A stretch of DNA of 64,000 bases from assembly GCA_003165595.1 (NCBI GenBank), contig PLWQ01000018.1, positions 52,067-116,066 of the forward strand, given 5' to 3'. Under the pieces are notes generated by a model. The model saw only the letters and a list, made by a program, of their open reading frames with translations. It had not been told where the DNA came from and did not search any database. The translations under genes were made by a program, and so were the position numbers. The stretch is from Fibrobacterota bacterium (lineage in GTDB: Bacteria > Fibrobacterota > Chitinivibrionia > Chitinivibrionales > FEN-1185). Shown in pieces: positions 62,918 to 64,000 of this stretch (its first letter is position 1; every line of letters begins with the position of its first letter).

Positions 62918-64000
62918 TACTTCCTATTCGTCACCCGCTCCAATTCCTCGCTGAGTTCATCTTTTGTGAACGGCTTTCTGATTTTTCCCTTGAACCCGAA
63001 CTCAAATGGGTTGGTCATCACCGGATCTTCGGAATACCCGCTTGTCGCGATGGCGACCACGTGGGGGGTCAAGCTTGAGCAATTCCTGCACGACCTGCTT
63101 TCCGCCCAGGCCTCCGGGTATCGTCAGGTCGAGTATGACGAACGCATACGGCACGGGCGAGCCCAGAACCTTCCGATATTTCTCGATCGCCTCGCTTCCG
63201 CTTGCTGCGAAATCCACGGTATACCCCATGGAGTGCAGCAATTGCCCTGCCACGTCTCGAACGAAGTCTTCATCATCCATAACCAGGACGGTGCCGTATC
63301 CGCGATGGCGTTTTGTTCCCGCGGAAGGAGTACCCGCCGGCGCAGACGGCAATGCGGGCAGGTAAATGCGGAATGTCGTACCGGTTCCCAGGTCCGATTC
63401 CACTTCGACAAGGCCCTCGTGCCTCCTGACGATAGAGTACGCAGTGGCAAGGCCAAGCCCGCTTCCTTCCTGCTTGGTAGTGAAGAACGGGTCAAAAATG
63501 TAGGGGAGATGCTCCTTTGCAATGCCGATGCCGAAATCGCGGATGGAGATCTTGACGTAATCGCCGGCCAAAAGCGGCTGCGGCACGGGTTCTTCGGCGG
63601 GAACATTTTCGGCAGTCACGATCACGGTGCCGCCGGTCGGCATGGCCTGCCGGGCGTTGATCACGATATTGTCGATAACCTGGCCCATTTGATTTTCGTC
63701 GACCTCGCACGCCCACAGATCTTCGGGAAAGAGGAAACGCGGGCTCACCGAAGAACCGCTGAGCACGAAATTCGCGGAGTTGGTGAGCAACGTTGACAAC
63801 CCCATTATCTTTTTGACCGGCCTGCCTCCTTTGGAAAACGTGAGCAGTTGCTGCGTGAGCGCGCGGGCACGATTGAAAACGTCAAGAGCCTTGGACAGAT
63901 TCATCGACACTTTGTCGGCTGAACCCGACGAATTGTACAACCGCGCGATGTCTATGTATCCGAATATGCCGGTGAGCAGGTTATTGAAATCGTGGGCGAT
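62917..64000 (-). CDS. Hybrid histidine kinase (partial, apparent frameshift)
   Basis: The 5' part lies beyond the right edge; the first visible residues are the H-box IAHDFNNLLTGIFGY, with the His four codons... from the edge. The ATPase domain (DNIVINARQAMP, DFGIGIAKEH, FDPFFTTK, GSGLGLA) and a receiver domain (VMDDEDFV, phosphoacceptor in VILDLTIPGG) follow. After LLKLDP the frame shifts at a G6 run (63063-63068). The correct continuation PHVVAIATSGYSEDPVM...KIRKPFTKDEL lies in another frame and ends at the TAG at 62917-62919. One base too many in the run explains it. It is closely similar to the kinase at 3828-5780. Confidence 0.85.

Noticed and set aside
1-64000. CRISPR array, tRNA or rRNA genes
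   Set aside because: No regularly spaced identical repeats, cloverleaf-like sequences or rRNA core motifs were recognised by eye.

Overview
The window looks like part of the chromosome of an anaerobic, flagellated, Gram-negative bacterium of the FCB superphylum, most likely Fibrobacterota/Chitinispirillia-like. Pointers to that group are a TIGR02147-family regulator (55933-56778, a family first defined as Fibrobacter paralogs), secreted proteins ending in type-IX-secretion-like C-terminal modules, and a conserved FCB protein often mislabelled asparagine synthetase B (14941-16212). Outer-membrane beta-barrels, FecR and MCE proteins indicate two membranes. Pyruvate:ferredoxin oxidoreductase, a flavodiiron protein and a ferredoxin-fused EtfA point to anaerobic energy metabolism. 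The assignment is inferred from protein families; no rRNA gene is present.

Layout. 1-8.8 kb: TPR protein (runs off the left edge), beta-propeller lipoprotein, hybrid histidine kinase, hisG, etfBA. 8.9-18.4 kb: ybeY, a FecR/Ig-like protein followed by a beta-helix/outer-membrane-barrel protein, the FCB protein, an MFS transporter, an RNA methyltransferase and rpsU. 18.5-24.7 kb: a minus-strand run of dnaA, sugar-phosphate isomerase, nadB and a VWA-like membrane protein, with a probable oriC upstream of dnaA. 25.1-31.2 kb: flagellar block (DUF5610 protein, fliD, fliS, fliT-like), interrupted by a minus-strand MCE/OMP pair. 31.2-41.5 kb: hisS, SprT-like and GH84 enzymes in a tight run, a beta-helix paralog, flavodiiron protein, Rh-type ammonium channel, radical SAM protein, RRM protein, MGMT-like protein and PilZ protein. 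41.6-45.1 kb: a single-chain PFOR. 45.4-54.2 kb: orphan HicB-like protein, a candidate structured RNA, then carA-carB, pyrG and purF (nucleotide synthesis). 54.6-60.4 kb: divergent YchF-like GTPase, TIGR02147 regulator and two secreted proteins. 60.4-62.9 kb: a gene graveyard with a small DUF6883/DUF4926 gene pair, repeats and frameshifted remnants. 62.9-64 kb: a second histidine kinase paralogous to the first, with an apparent frameshift.

The most unusual material is intergenic. There is a three-copy hairpin element with fixed ends (9492, 46159, 61476), a 415-bp array of near-perfect palindromes between purF and ychF (54160-54574), a nested inverted-repeat element before purF, low-complexity heptamer-like spacers in several gaps, and a promoter-to-terminator structured transcript candidate before carA. 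No CRISPR array, complete transposase, tRNA or rRNA gene was recognised.
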